Positions 9,966 to 20,835 of a stretch of 64,000 bases of DNA are shown piece by piece. Both the position numbers and the translations under genes were made by a program. The DNA comes from Dysidea avara (taxonomy: Eukaryota > Porifera > Demospongiae > Dictyoceratida > Dysideidae), in contig NC_089285.1 of the NCBI RefSeq assembly GCF_963678975.1, positions 9,472,694 through 9,536,693 on the forward strand. The letters run 5' to 3'. The first letter of the stretch is position 1, and each line of letters starts with the position of its first letter. The notes below the pieces were generated by a model. It was not told the origin of the DNA and searched no databases. It saw only the letters and a list, made by a program, of their open reading frames with translations.

Positions 9966-11970
9966 TGTGAGTGAAGTATCTGTGAAGTGTGAGTGAAGTA
10001 TCTGTTAAGTATCGGTGAAGTATCTGTGAAGTGTGAGTGAAGTATCTGTGAAGTGTGAGTGAAGTATCTGTGAAGTGTGAGTGAAGTATGTGTTAAGTAT
10101 CGGTGAAGTTTCTGTGAAGTGTGAGTGAAGTATCTGTGAAGTGTGAGTGAAGTATCTGTGAAGTGAGAGTGAAGTGTCTGTTAAGTATCGGTGAAGTATC
10201 TGTGAAGTGTGAGTGAAGTATCTGTGAAGTGTGAGTGAAGTATCCTTGAAGTGTGTGTGAAGTATCTGTGAAGTGTGTGTGAAGTATCTGTGAAGTGTGA
10301 GTGAAGTATCTGTGAAGTGTGAGTGAAGTATCTGTTAAGTATCGGTGAAGTATCTGTGAAGTGTGCGTGAAGTATCTGTGAAGTGTGAGTGAAGTATCTG
10401 TGAAGTGTGAGTGAAGTATCTCTGAAGTGTGAGTGAAGTATCTGTTAAGTATCGGTGAAGTATCTGTTAAGTATCGGTGAAGTATCTGTAAAGTGTGAGT
10501 GAAGTATCTGTGAAGTGTGAGTGAAGTATCCTTGAAGTGTGTGTGAAGTATCTGTGAAGTGTGTGTAAGTATCTGTGCAGTGTGAGTGAAGTATCTGTGA
10601 AGTGTGAGTGAAGTATCTGTGAAGTGTGGGTGAAGTATCTGTGTGAAGTATTTGTGAAGTGTGAGTGAAGTATCTGTGAAGTGTGAGTGAAGTATCTGTT
10701 AAGTATCGGTGAAGTATCTGTGAAGTGTGAGTGAAGTATCTGTGAAGTGTTGAGTTCTGTGAAGTGTGAGTGAAGTATCCTTGAAGTGTGTGTGAAGTAT
10801 CTGTGAAGTGTCAGTGAAGTATCTGTGAAGTGTGAGTGAAGTTTCTGTGAAGTGTGAGTGAAGTATCTGTGAAGTGTGAGTGAAGTATCTGTGAAGTTTG
10901 AGTGAAGTATCTGTGAAGTGTGAGTGAAGTATCTGTGAAGTGTGAGTGAAGTATCTGTGAAGTGTGAGTGAAGTATCTGTTAAGTATCGGTGAAGTATCT
11001 GTTAAGTATCGGTGAAGTATCTGTAAAGTGTGAGTGAAGTATCTGTGAAGTGTGAGTGAAGTATCCTTGAAGTGTGTGTGAAGTATCTGTGAAGTGTGTG
11101 TAAGTATCTGTGCAGTGTGAGTGAAGTATCTGTGAAGTGTGAGTGAAGTATCTGTGAAGTGTGAGTGAAGTATCCTTGAAGTGTGTGTGAAGTATCTGTG
11201 AAGTGTGTGTAAGTATCTGTGCAGTGTGAGTGAAGTATCTGTGAAGTGTGAGTGAAGTATCTGTGAAGTGTGAGTGAAGTATCTGTGAAGTGTGAGTGAA
11301 GTATCTGTGAAGTGTGAGTGAAGTATCTGTTAAGTATCGGTGAAGTATCTGTTAAGTATCGGTGAAGTATCTGTGAAGTGTGAGTGAAGTATCTGTGAAG
11401 TGTGAGTGAAGTATCCTTCAAGTGTGTGTGAAGTATCTGTGAAGTGTGTGTGAAGTATCTGTTAAGCATCGGTGAAGTATCTGTTAAGTATCGGTGAAGT
11501 ATCTGTGAAGTGTGAGTGAAGTATCTGTGAAGTGTGAGTGAAGTATCCTTGAAGTGTGTGTGAAGTATCTGTGAAGTGTGTGTGAAGTATCTGTGAAGTG
11601 TGAGTGAAGTATCTGTGAAGTGTGAGTGAAGTATCTGTGAAGTGTGAGTGAAGTATCTGTGAAGTGTGAGTGAAGTGTCTGTTAAGTATCGGTGAAGTAT
11701 CTGTGAAGTGTGAGTGAAGTATCTGTTAAGTATCGGTGAAGTATCTTTGAAGTGTGAGTGAAGTATCTGTGAAGTGTGAGTGAAGTATCTGTTAAGTATC
11801 GGTGAAGTATCTGTTAAGTATCGGTGAAGTATCTGTGAAGTGTGAGTGAAGTATCTGTGAAGTGTGAGTGAAGTATCCTTCAAGTGTGTGTGAAGTATCT
11901 GTGAAGTGTGTGTGAAGTATCTGTTAAGCATCGGTGAAGTATCTGTTAAGTATCGGTGAAGTATCTGTGA
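9966..11970 (-). repeat. Satellite A, array 2 (reverse orientation)
   Basis: The same 11-bp modules as array 1 but complemented (GTGAAGTATCTGTGAAGTGTGA). It is the only one of the four A arrays in this orientation. It passes straight into satellite B at 11970/11971. A 309-codon minus frame here is a repeat artefact. Confidence 0.95.
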
Positions 11971-14879
11971 ACATCACAGACTCTTCAAAGTAACATCACA
12001 GCAAGTTCACCGACTGTTCACAGCAACATCACAGACTCCTCAAAGTAACATCACAGCAAGTTCACCGACTGTTCACAGCAACATCACAATCACATCACAG
12101 CAACATCACAAACTATTCACAGCAACATCACATACACATCACAGCAACATCACAAACTGTTCACAGCAACATCACGAACTGTTCACGGCAACATCACATA
12201 CACACACAGCAACTACACCGACTGGTCACAGCAACATCACATACACAGCACAAACTGTTCACAGCAACATCACATACACATCCCAGCAACATCACAGACT
12301 GGTCGCAGCAACTTCACATACACATCGCAGCAACATCACAGACTGGTCGCAGCAACATCACAGACTGGTCGCAGCAACATCACATACACATCGCAGCAAC
12401 TTCACCGGTTGTTCACAGCAACATCAAATACACCGCACAGCAATATTACAAACTGTTCACAGCAACATCACATACACATCACAGCAACATCACTGACTGT
12501 TCAGAGCAACATCACAAACAGATCACATTACACCAACAATCACATACACATCACAGCAACATCACAGACTGTTCACAGCAACATCCCATATACATCACAG
12601 CAACATCACAGACTGTTCACAGCAACATCACATACACATCACAGCAACATCACTGACTGTTCAGAGCAACATCTCATACAGGTCACAGCAACATTAACGA
12701 CTGGTCACAGCAACATCACATACACATCACAGCAACATCATAGACTGTTCACAGCAACACCACAAACTGTTCACAGCAACATCACATACGCACACAGCAA
12801 CTACACCGACTGGTCACAGCAACATCACATACACAGCACAAGCTGTTCACAGCAACATCACATACACATCCCAGCAACATCACATACACATCCCAGCAAC
12901 ATCACAGACTGGTCGCAGCAACTTCACATACACATCACAACAACATCACAGACTGGTTGCAGCAACATCACATACACATCGCAGCAACTTCACCGACTGT
13001 TCACAGCAACATCAAATACACCGCACAGCAACATCACTAACTGTTCACAACAACATCACAGCAACATCACAAACTGTTAGCAGCAACATCACATACACAT
13101 CACAGCAACATCACACCAACAATCACATACACATCACAGCAACATCACAGACTGTTCACAGCAACATCACATACACATCACAGCAACATCACACCAACAA
13201 TCACATACACATCACAGCAACATCACAGACTGTTCACAGCAACATCACATACACATCACAGCAACATCACTGACTGTTCAGAGCAACATCACATACAGAT
13301 TACAGCAACATTAACGACTGTTCACAGCAACATCACATACACATCACAGCAACATCACAGACTCGTCAAATTAACATCACAGCAAGTTCACCGACTGTTC
13401 ACAGCAATATCACAATCACATCACAGCAACATCACAAACTGTTCACAGCAACATCACATACACATCACAGCAACATCACAAACTGTTCACAGCAACATCA
13501 CAAACTGTTCACAGCAACATCACAAACTGTTCACAGCAACATCACAAACTGTTCACAGCAACATCACAAACACACACAGCAACATCACAGACTGGTCACA
13601 GCAACATCACAGACTGGTCACAGCAACATCACATACACAGCACAAACTGTTCACAGCAACATCACATACACATCCCAGCAACATCACAGACTGGTCGCAG
13701 CAACTTCACATACACATCACAGCAACATCACAGACTGGTCGCAACATCACATACACATCGCAGCAACTTCACCGACTGTTCACAGGAACATTAATACACC
13801 GCACAGCAACATCACAAACTGTTCACAGCAACATCACATACACATCACAGCAACATCACAAACAGTTCACAGCAACATCACATACACATCACAGCAACAT
13901 CACCAACTGTTCACAGCAACATTACATACACATCACAGCAACATCACAAACTGTTCACAGCAACATCACATACACATCACAGCAACATCACAAACTGTTC
14001 ACAGCAACATCACAAACTGTTCACAGCAACATCACATACACATCACAGCAACATCACAAACAGTTCACAGCAACATCACATACACATCACAGCAACATCA
14101 CCAACTGTTCACAGCAACATCACATACACATCACAGCAACATCACAAACTGTTCACAGCAACATCACATACACATCACAGCAACATCACAAACTGTTCAC
14201 AGCAACATCACAAACTGTTCACAGCAACATCACATACACATCACAGCAACATCACTGACTGTTCAGAGCAACATCACATACAGATCACAGCAACATTAAC
14301 GACTGTTCACAGCAACATCACATACACATCACAGCAACATCACAGACTCGTCAAAGTAACATCACAGCAAGTTCACCGACTGTTCACAGCAATATCACAA
14401 TCACATCACAGCTACATCACAAACTGTTCACAGCAACATCACATACACATCACAGCAACATCACTGACTGTTCAGAGCAACATCACATACAGATCACAGC
14501 AACATTAACGACTGGTCACAGCAACATCACATACACATCACAGCATCATCACAGACTGTTCACAGTAACACCACAAACTGTTCACAGCAACATCACATAC
14601 GCACACAGCAACATCACACACTGTTCACAGCACCATCACAGACTGGTCACATCAACATCACATACACATCACAGCAACATCACAGACTGGTCACATCAAC
14701 ATCACATACACATCACAGCAACATCACAGACTCGTCAAAGTAACATCACAGCAAGTTCACCGACTGTTCACAGCAATATCACAAACTGTTCACAGCAACA
14801 TCACAAACTGTTCACAGCAACATCACAAACTGTTCACAGCAACATCACAAACTGTTCACAGCAACATCGAATACACAAA
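11971..14879 (+). repeat. Satellite B, array 1 (22-bp unit)
   Basis: Alternating modules ATCACAGCAAC, ATCACATACAC, ATCACAAACTG and TTCACAGCAAC give a 22-bp period (CAACATCACATACACATCACAG and variants with GACTGGTC or GACTGTTC). The 11-bp phasing and the WTCACNNNNAC skeleton are shared with satellite A, suggesting common descent. No coding content. Confidence 0.9.
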
Positions 14880-14899
14880 TAACCGAGAAGAAGCGATAC

Positions 14900-14918
14900 C
14901 CCCCCCCCCCCCCCCCCT
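14900..14918 (+). repeat. Poly-C tract
   Basis: A run of about 19 C sits at the boundary between satellite B and the unique core. Similar long C/G runs occur at 8539, 26071 and 31304. Confidence 0.8.
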
Positions 14919-14990
14919 TACTTTTACCACAAAAATGACAAGTGTGTTAGGCATTTCAGTAATGTACAGCAGTGATGTATGTGACAATAG

Positions 14991-15058
14991 TTACATAGAT
15001 TTTTGTCTTCTCAATTCCTGGAGCTCTTTGGACATCTCCTGCATCTTCTTCTGAGAAA
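14991..15058 (-). pseudogene. Gene Y, displaced C-terminal tail
   Basis: On the minus strand this encodes QKKMQEMSKELQELRRQKSM and a stop at 14991, a short coiled coil. It continues the heptad-like tail that ends on the opposite strand near 15640, and is the part of gene Y left outside the inversion on its downstream side. Confidence 0.5.
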
Positions 15059-15059
15059 C

Positions 15060-15642
15060 GAAACATTTGCAAAAGCTGGATGAAAAGTGCATAGCTCAAT
15101 TGTTGGGCTATTATGTAAAATCTAGAATGGGCAAAAGTGTAGTACACGATTCTGAGGAAGGGTGTTATCAAGGCACAGCAATTTTATTTAACGAATTTGC
15201 AGGAAATATCCAAATGGTATTTATGATTTTCCCATACGTCGGAGGTGTACAAGCAATACATCTCCCCATAATCGAATGTAGTTCCGACGATCTCATAGAC
15301 GGATATTTTATTCACTTATTCATGGTGATGTGTTCATCAGATTTACGTTTTAAGTGTTCTCTAGTTCACCCATTCTCAGTTGTTGGACCAAAAAGTACTA
15401 TTTTTGTCACTACATTGAAAGAGACAATGGAGATCGAACATAAGAAGATAATGGAGGAAGCAGAGGCCAAGGTGCAGGAGGCAGAGGCCAAGGCAGAGGC
15501 CAAGGTGCAGGAGGCAGAGGCCAAGGTGCAGGAGGCAGAGGCCAAGGCAGAGGCCAAGGCAGAGGCCAAGGCAGAGGCCAAGGCAGAGGCCAAGGCAGAG
15601 GCCAAGGTGCAGGAGGCAGAGGCCATGGTGAAGGAGGCTCGA
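15060..15642 (+). pseudogene. Gene Y, inverted middle/C-terminal segment
   Basis: The plus-strand frame encodes DEKCIAQLLGYYVKSRMGK, a hydrophobic globular stretch (FAGNIQMVFMIFPYVGG), then an EAEAKVQEAEAKAEAK coiled coil made of 12-18-bp repeats. AQLLGYY is the helix that follows the E-x-K strand in many PD-(D/E)XK nucleases, and the E-x-K strand lies on the other strand immediately to the right. The segment therefore appears flipped inside its own gene. The long plus frame is the coding one here; the proline/tryptophan-rich minus frame over the repeat is a shadow. Confidence 0.6.
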
Positions 15643-16122
15643 CAATAGTGACGGGCACATCATTCCCACCTTCGTTTTCCAGTTTGACCCAGCAGACATA
15701 ATCTGCTCTGCTCTTATCCGACACTTGCGAATTATTTTCCAACTCTGACATCACGTCTTCTTCGACCATTGTATAATTATAAGCATCACACACCATGTTG
15801 ACAAGGTTTAGTGCATATACGGAACGAACTCCAGGTTCGCTAGTTATTGTTTTTTGTTTCTGACGAAGCCTGGCATCAAATATCCTGGATTTACATACAT
15901 ATAGAGGACTCCACTGCTTTTCTGTCAAACTTGCCAGCACATTCACAAAGGCTAAACATACGGCTCTTTTAACGTCTTCATGACCATCCCACAACTTAAA
16001 TCCGACAAAGAAGTATTTCTGCAGAATTGCTAAATGCTCATGCGTTGTATGCTCACCACAATAGTGATAAGACAGACTTGACGCACAGACTGGCTCAAAT
16101 CCAAATTGTGATTGTATTTTCC
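15640..16122 (-). pseudogene. Gene Y, N-terminal main exon (PD-(D/E)XK-like)
   Basis: Starting after an acceptor (ttcatttag, ending 16123 on the minus strand), this exon encodes GFEPVCASS, AILQKYFFVGFKLWDGHEDV, KRAVCLAFVNVLASLTEKQW and KSRADYVCWV, and ends DVPVTIVE at the inversion breakpoint. ADYVCW about 18 residues before VTIVE matches the D...E spacing of a PD-(D/E)XK core, and the expected x-K would come from the inverted neighbour (reading E-T-K across the join). The exon itself is intact. Function is unknown; a Crinkler-like or transposon-associated nuclease is the best guess. Confidence 0.55.
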
Positions 16123-16162
16123 CTAAATGAAATACAATATACATAGATTATACCATATTAGT

Positions 16163-16627
16163 TAGTCTCGCGTGGCCAGACCGCTTTTTTTTCTTTTTTG
16201 AGTGGCTGTCAGCGAAAAAAAAGGGTCTGGAACAGTTTGAATGCAGCACTCGTCTTGACACTACCCGCTGGTACGGGTAGTGTTAATTGAAAACACGTGA
16301 TGCCTTTTCGAATAGCCGCGTGCGTCTGTTATGAACTAGCGCGTAATGTTTGTTTCGGCGTTGCATGCCTCGTGAAATGGGACGTAAAGGACCTGCTGTG
16401 GATTTAGTCAATGAATGGCGTTAAGCTATTAAGCGATGGACAGGTAATTAAAAGCTCCACTTGAGTATGATAGAGTCCGCATGGGGCTATAAATCTAAGT
16501 GTTTGTTACGTCAAAGAATTCACACTTTGCGAGGTGTCAAGACGAGTGGCCGATGCGAATTGTTCCAGACCCTTTTTTTCCCTACCCAATGACAAAGAGA
16601 AAATAGCGGTCTGGCTACGCGAGACTA
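16163..16627. mobile_element. Foldback MITE with TAGTCTCGCG ends
   Basis: Left end AGTCTCGCGTGGCCAGACC and right end (inverted) AGTCTCGCGTAGCCAGACC. Inner inverted segments also match (GGGTCTGGAACA; CACTCGTCTTGACAC). TA flanks both ends. It sits between two gene Y exons, so probably in an intron. Half of the same terminus is found at 17244-17260 and a 103-bp relative at 46716-46818. Confidence 0.8.
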
Positions 16628-16800
16628 CATATTAGTGTTTATACTTGATAGGCGTTGCGCATGCTCTATAATAAAGATACTACTGACTAGTACCTGGGTG
16701 TATATAAATCGGTTGTCTTCCCTGAAAGGACTGATCAATAACACTAAAGGGTGGAGTGAGATAAGTCACGCCACATACAATGTAAAAAAAAATATCAAAC

Positions 16801-16907
16801 CTTTCCAACCCCGTCAGTATATTTTGATTCGGTATGGACAAATATGCCTGTCCGTCTTCTACACTGCGAATTGGTGAGCCCAACTTCTTTCTTTTGCTTG
16901 ACATCAT
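16801..16907 (-). CDS. Probable first exon of gene Y
   Basis: From ATG 16907 the frame reads MMSSKRKKLGSPIRSVEDG, then YLSIPNQNILTGLER, and reaches a possible donor GAAAG|gtttga. The basic SKRKKLG start could be a nuclear localisation signal. The phase does not join directly to the exon starting at 16122, so an intermediate exon, another donor, or a lesion is needed. CCAAT elements lie just upstream on this strand. Confidence 0.4.
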
Positions 16908-16919
16908 GATCTCGCACTA

Positions 16920-17100
16920 AACTTCTAATGTTTTAGTACAGTCGATTTTCGATTGGTGGTCCACGACGTTCAAGCACGTGCCTAAAATAGCCAATGAAAA
17001 TCGGCCGCATTCAGTTTAAACAGCTAACTCGTCTTGCGGCGCCCGTGACGCACGTTTGATTGGCTATTTTCATGCACGTGATAATGACCTTCACAGGAAC
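16920..17100. promoter_or_regulatory. CCAAT-rich likely promoter
   Basis: Upstream of the minus-strand ATG at 16907 are AGCCAATGAAAATCGG (about 16988), ATTGGTGG (about 16955) and GATTGGCTATTTTCATG (about 17058), with CACGTG at about 16975 and 17076. The two segments are partly inverted copies of each other. Promoter function is inferred. Confidence 0.35.
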
Positions 17101-17215
17101 CTTATATGGAGATTTTTGGGTCTCTTGAATGATTCATTTAGATTCCTTTACGTAACAAAAAAAAATTTTCATTCGCATCTTTGGATACACAAGAGACGGT
17201 TCTAATTGTTTGGTA

Positions 17216-17407
17216 CTAGCGTGTCGTGGACGTGGGCTGTTCGTAGTCGCGTAGCCAGACCTTTTTTCCGCGCAGGGGCTTATCGATTCCATTATTAGCG
17301 CCCACGCCGTTTTCGCACCAAGGCATGTACTTGAGTAAAAGTGCTTTTTTGTCTTTTGTACTATAACTTCTTAACACATTAAGTATTTCATCCATAATTT
17401 TTACCAT
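17216..17407 (-). CDS. Hypothetical short minus-strand frame
   Basis: The frame from ATG 17407 reads MVKIMDEILNVLRSYSTKDK, then LLLKYMPWCENGVG. The first 45 residues look protein-like, but the C-terminal part runs into a half MITE terminus (17244-17260). It could be a separate first exon for gene Y or a small decayed gene. No family recognised. Confidence 0.25.
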   Translation of the reverse strand: MVKIMDEILNVLRSYSTKDKKALLLKYMPWCENGVGANNGIDKPLRGKKVWLRDYEQPTSTTR

Positions 17408-17526
17408 GCAAGTACCGTATTGATGACTGTTACTATAGTGACGACCGTTACTTAGTGACGGATGTCACTGTAGTGTTGACTGTTACTGCAGTGTCTAATG
17501 TGACTGTAGTGTTGGATTTTACTCTA

Positions 17527-17578
17527 GTGACTACTGTTACTGTAGGTCACTACAGTTCACTACAGTAACAGTAGTCAC
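17527..17578. repeat. Perfect 19-bp hairpin
   Basis: GTGACTACTGTTACTGTAG at 17527-17545 and its exact complement at 17560-17578 are separated by 14 bp. The 17420-17530 region upstream is a looser series of the same GTTACTGTAGTG motifs. It probably marks a small MITE. Confidence 0.75.
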
Positions 17579-17599
17579 GGATGCAAACTATTCATAAAC

Positions 17600-17960
17600 T
17601 TCATAAAGTTTATGTAGTTTATGTAGTTTATTTGTTGGAATTTTAGCAAACTATTCTTAAAACATTTACATTATGTTCAGCATTAGAAAGGAGCATTTTC
17701 AACTTGTTGGAGTATAACTAGTCATTGATGAAGTGATGAACAACTAAATAAACTTTATTAAATGTGCTTTTTATTTCTTTCCAACATGTTGGAATTGTTG
17801 CAAACTATTTTAAAAACTTCCAGATTATGTATTCCGACCTGTTGGATAAACTGCAAAATACTCTATCACATAACTATTGTGTTGAGTTGTTCAAAGAACT
17901 GTTTCCAACATGTTGGAGTATAACTAGTCATTGATGAAGTGATGAACAACTACTTTTTAT
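17600..17960. repeat. Flanking repeat, left pair (TTCCAACATGTTGGAA)
   Basis: Two diverged copies of a unit of roughly 180 bp containing the palindrome TTCCAACATGTTGGA (17779 and 17903), then GTATAACTAGTCATTGATG, GATGAACAACTA and AATTGTTGCAAACTATT. Two more copies lie at 20515-20835. The pairs bracket the ATPase gene in direct orientation. Confidence 0.8.
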
Positions 17961-18339
17961 TTGTTACAGTAAAATCCGTCATTTCAGTAACATTCGTCAA
18001 TACAGTGGGAATTTGTGGAATCAAAAGTGGCATCTAGTAATAGCTGTAATGCTAATAATATTACAATGCTCATTTCTTGTCCTTCACCTTTAATTTCACA
18101 TTTTTTCACCCTAACTTTTGAAAGCTGAACCTGCTTTGATTTTTTGCAGGTTTTACTTCATTTAACTTGGTGCTTATTAAGGCCTCATATAATCACCCTA
18201 CATTGTTTTTGTTATAGTACCTGCATGCAGTAACGTTTCATTATAGAACTGAACCCCACAGATTTGGACTTGCTTTACAACTCCATATCTTTTTTAAAAA
18301 AACACATTACTACAATGATTAGCTACAATCACATAAAAA

Positions 18340-18456
18340 CTGCAAAATCTTTACAACAATTGCACCAAAAATATTTTAATTACAACAGCAACAATTACAC
18401 CAAAATATTTAATTACAACAGCAACAATTACACCAAAATATTTAATTACAACAGGA
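18340..18456 (+). repeat. Short tandem repeat, about 30 bp, three copies
   Basis: AATTACACCAAAATATTTAA followed by TTACAACAGC is repeated three times just beyond the 3' end of the minus-strand ATPase gene, probably in its 3' UTR. Confidence 0.8.
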
Positions 18457-18470
18457 ACAAAAGGTCAATT

Positions 18471-20177
18471 TCATTGATGATCATGCTTAAGTCTAAACTT
18501 TGATAAAGTACGAGAAATCCTATTTTCACAGTTTTCATAAATACGTCCAAGTTTCAGATCTAGTTTATGGTCACTTTGATGCTTGCGCAAGGAGGTCGGT
18601 ATATAGTGTTCTTTAGGTGATACGTAAACATATATCACTTGATGAATTTCAGAACACATATTTTTGTAATAGTCAAGCACCTTAGTTGTCTTGAATTCAT
18701 CGTATCTATTATACGTTTTGTTTAAATGAAACAACTTCGCCTGGTGATCAGCGTACGAACTGATTGATACTTGCATCATTAGCAGGTAAAGTTTTTCATT
18801 TTCGTCTCTAAGCAACCCAACAAAGTCTATAGCAGGGTGTTGATGATAAAGCTTATTGAGACAACCTACTAATAAAGTTGAAAAAGGGTCATCACAGCAA
18901 AAGTTGATTTTCAACATTAAGCTTTCTTCTGGTTCTCCAAAAGCAATTACGAGGTTTCCTGTACGTGAAAAAGCACGATACAACTCTAACTCAAAATGAC
19001 ATCCCAATTGCGAAGCAGAAAGAGCTTCCTCCATATTCATACATTCAACTAACGCTTCAATCTTCTTTGATATAATCTGATCAGAATTGGGAAAATTCAG
19101 CGCAATCATAAATTGTTGATTTTCTTCATCATATTCTGAAACATAGCAATGTCCATCCTGACAAACCCAACTTAACTCAAACTGACACAATTCTTTGAAT
19201 TTTAGGGGAATGCCATTCTTGGCATGATATAAGAAATAATCAGTCTGCGATAATCGACCCAGAAAATCAGTGCGTAATTTCTTATCTGCGACATGAAACG
19301 TTGATATAGTGTGATCTTCTATTTCCCTTTGAATGGAAGCATGAAGATGTTGCTGGAATACGGTATCAAATTTATCTTTCCACCTCTGCGTTTTTGCCCT
19401 TTTCACTTTGCTTAACAACAACGGATTAAAGTTAGTTATACGCTTTAAGTGATCAAAGTTTATTTCATTCAATTCGTTCATATCAATAAAATATTTTGCT
19501 TCTTCCTCGCTAAAGTTTGTTAAAGTCAGCATCTTACTACCAAACATATTCAACTTTTTATAAAATGCCTTGTTTCTCTCATCGACTCCTTCCCCACTGC
19601 TATGCGCAATAATTAGCCTGATATTACGATGGTTACCCAACAGAGGGCGAAGTAAGGCTAACAATTTGTTTCCTTCAGGATCATTACATTTTCCAATGTC
19701 TGCACATACCACAAATTTTCTGTCTTTAGACTGAACAAGATGTCCTGCAATGCGATCTACTGAGCAAGTTACTTTGTTGGCATCAAGATACGCTTTTGTG
19801 ATTCCGCAAGTTTCGGATATTGAGCTTTCTGTAAAATATAGCACTGTAGACCCCTTAGCCTCGTTAGCAGCAGCCTTAGCCTTGTTAGCAGCAGTTAGTT
19901 TAATAGCTAGTGCAAACAAAGAGGTGGATTTGCCGACTCCTTTTGGTCCGTTTATCTGGAGTGGCACAACATCTGTACATTCAAATAATGATTCTACAGT
20001 GAATTCAGTGAGTTCCTTATAGTGGCTAGTACATACGAAGTGATTCGGTGCTACGAAAACAATGTTAAAGTAATCCTCAAGTGCCGAATTAAAGTTTCGA
20101 AGCGTGTCGTCAATCCTACAGCAATTTAAGGTGTCGTCAATCCTACAGGAATTAAAATATAGCAACATTAATAACAC
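18471..20177 (-). CDS. Crinkler-like P-loop ATPase with C-terminal nuclease-like region
   Basis: One open frame, up to 568 residues. Walker A GPKGVGKS is at residues 77-84, a Walker B-like strand FVVCAD at 155-160, and RLIIAHSSGEG follows. Near the C-terminus, IDFVGLL (about 450) and MMQVSISSYADH (about 468-478) match the D...Q-x-[TS]-x-S...H pattern of the restriction-nuclease-like domain in Crinkler (CR) effectors, which pair exactly this kind of ATPase with that domain. An Ala/Lys-rich insert (NKAKAAANEAKG) splits Walker A from B. The first 20 codons are doubtful: GTAGGATTGACGACAC occurs twice near 20115-20150, giving two possible acceptors, so the true exon probably starts about there with an upstream exon unseen. 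The frame is intact, suggesting recent function. Confidence 0.65.
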   Translation of the reverse strand: MLLMLLYFNSCRIDDTLNCCRIDDTLRNFNSALEDYFNIVFVAPNHFVCTSHYKELTEFTVESLFECTDVVPLQINGPKGVGKSTSLFALAIKLTAANKAKAAANEAKGSTVLYFTESSISETCGITKAYLDANKVTCSVDRIAGHLVQSKDRKFVVCADIGKCNDPEGNKLLALLRPLLGNHRNIRLIIAHSSGEGVDERNKAFYKKLNMFGSKMLTLTNFSEEEAKYFIDMNELNEINFDHLKRITNFNPLLLSKVKRAKTQRWKDKFDTVFQQHLHASIQREIEDHTISTFHVADKKLRTDFLGRLSQTDYFLYHAKNGIPLKFKELCQFELSWVCQDGHCYVSEYDEENQQFMIALNFPNSDQIISKKIEALVECMNMEEALSASQLGCHFELELYRAFSRTGNLVIAFGEPEESLMLKINFCCDDPFSTLLVGCLNKLYHQHPAIDFVGLLRDENEKLYLLMMQVSISSYADHQAKLFHLNKTYNRYDEFKTTKVLDYYKNMCSEIHQVIYVYVSPKEHYIPTSLRKHQSDHKLDLKLGRIYENCENRISRTLSKFRLKHDHQ

Positions 20178-20514
20178 AGTCCTTCACTCGCCAGACTACT
20201 TACTTTGGTTTTTTCGTTGATGGAAAACTCGTTAAAGAACTAGCACTGCTCTGATTTGACTCCTAAAATGACACCACACGTATTACGTGTACTACTAAAC
20301 ATTAAGATACGCACCGCAAGCTGTCCTGTATCCATGGCAGCACGTTCAAACACGGTCGCAAACACAGCACAGCTGCAAAGTTGGGTACAACAAAGAAACA
20401 AAACAGCTGCAAAAGAACACACGCCAAGTGTAAATATATCCTTATATGGATGATACTATAATTAGACATTGGAACTGAGAGTACGTATTAATTGGAACTG
20501 AGAGTACGTAATAC
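20178..20514. other. Unassigned upstream region of the ATPase gene
   Basis: Short frames occur on both strands but none joins in phase to the ATPase exon. GGAACTGAGAGTACGTA is repeated in tandem at about 20470-20510. No clear promoter element seen. Confidence 0.4.
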
Positions 20515-20835
20515 CCAACATGTTGGAGTATAACTAGTCATTGATGAAGAGATGAACAACTAAATAAACTTTATATATTGTGTTTTTTATTTGTTTCCGA
20601 CCTGTTGGAATTGTTGCAAACTATTCTAAAGACATTCAGACCTTCATTTATTGTGTTACGCATTAGAAAGGAACTTTTAGGACTGTTTCCAACATGTTGG
20701 AGTATAACTAGTCATTGATGAAGAGATGAACAACTACATAAACTTTATATATTATGTTTTTTATTTGTTTCCGACCTGTTCGAATTGTTGCAAACTATTC
20801 TAAAGACATTCAGACCTTCATTTATTGTGTTAAGC
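20515..20835. repeat. Flanking repeat, right pair (AACATGTTGG unit)
   Basis: Two copies, closely similar to each other, of the unit also found at 17600-17960. They include AACATGTTGGAGTATAACTA and TTGTTGCAAACTATTCTAAA. The second copy runs directly into satellite B. Confidence 0.85.

Noticed and set aside
12409..13080. Open frame with HSNITNCSQQHHIHITATS repeats, also at 20754-21224
   Set aside because: Generated by the 22-bp satellite B in the same way; not a gene.
15366..15699. Leu/Ala/Cys-rich minus-strand frames over the GGCCAAGGCAGA repeat
   Set aside because: Shadows of the plus-strand coiled-coil repeat of gene Y's inverted segment.
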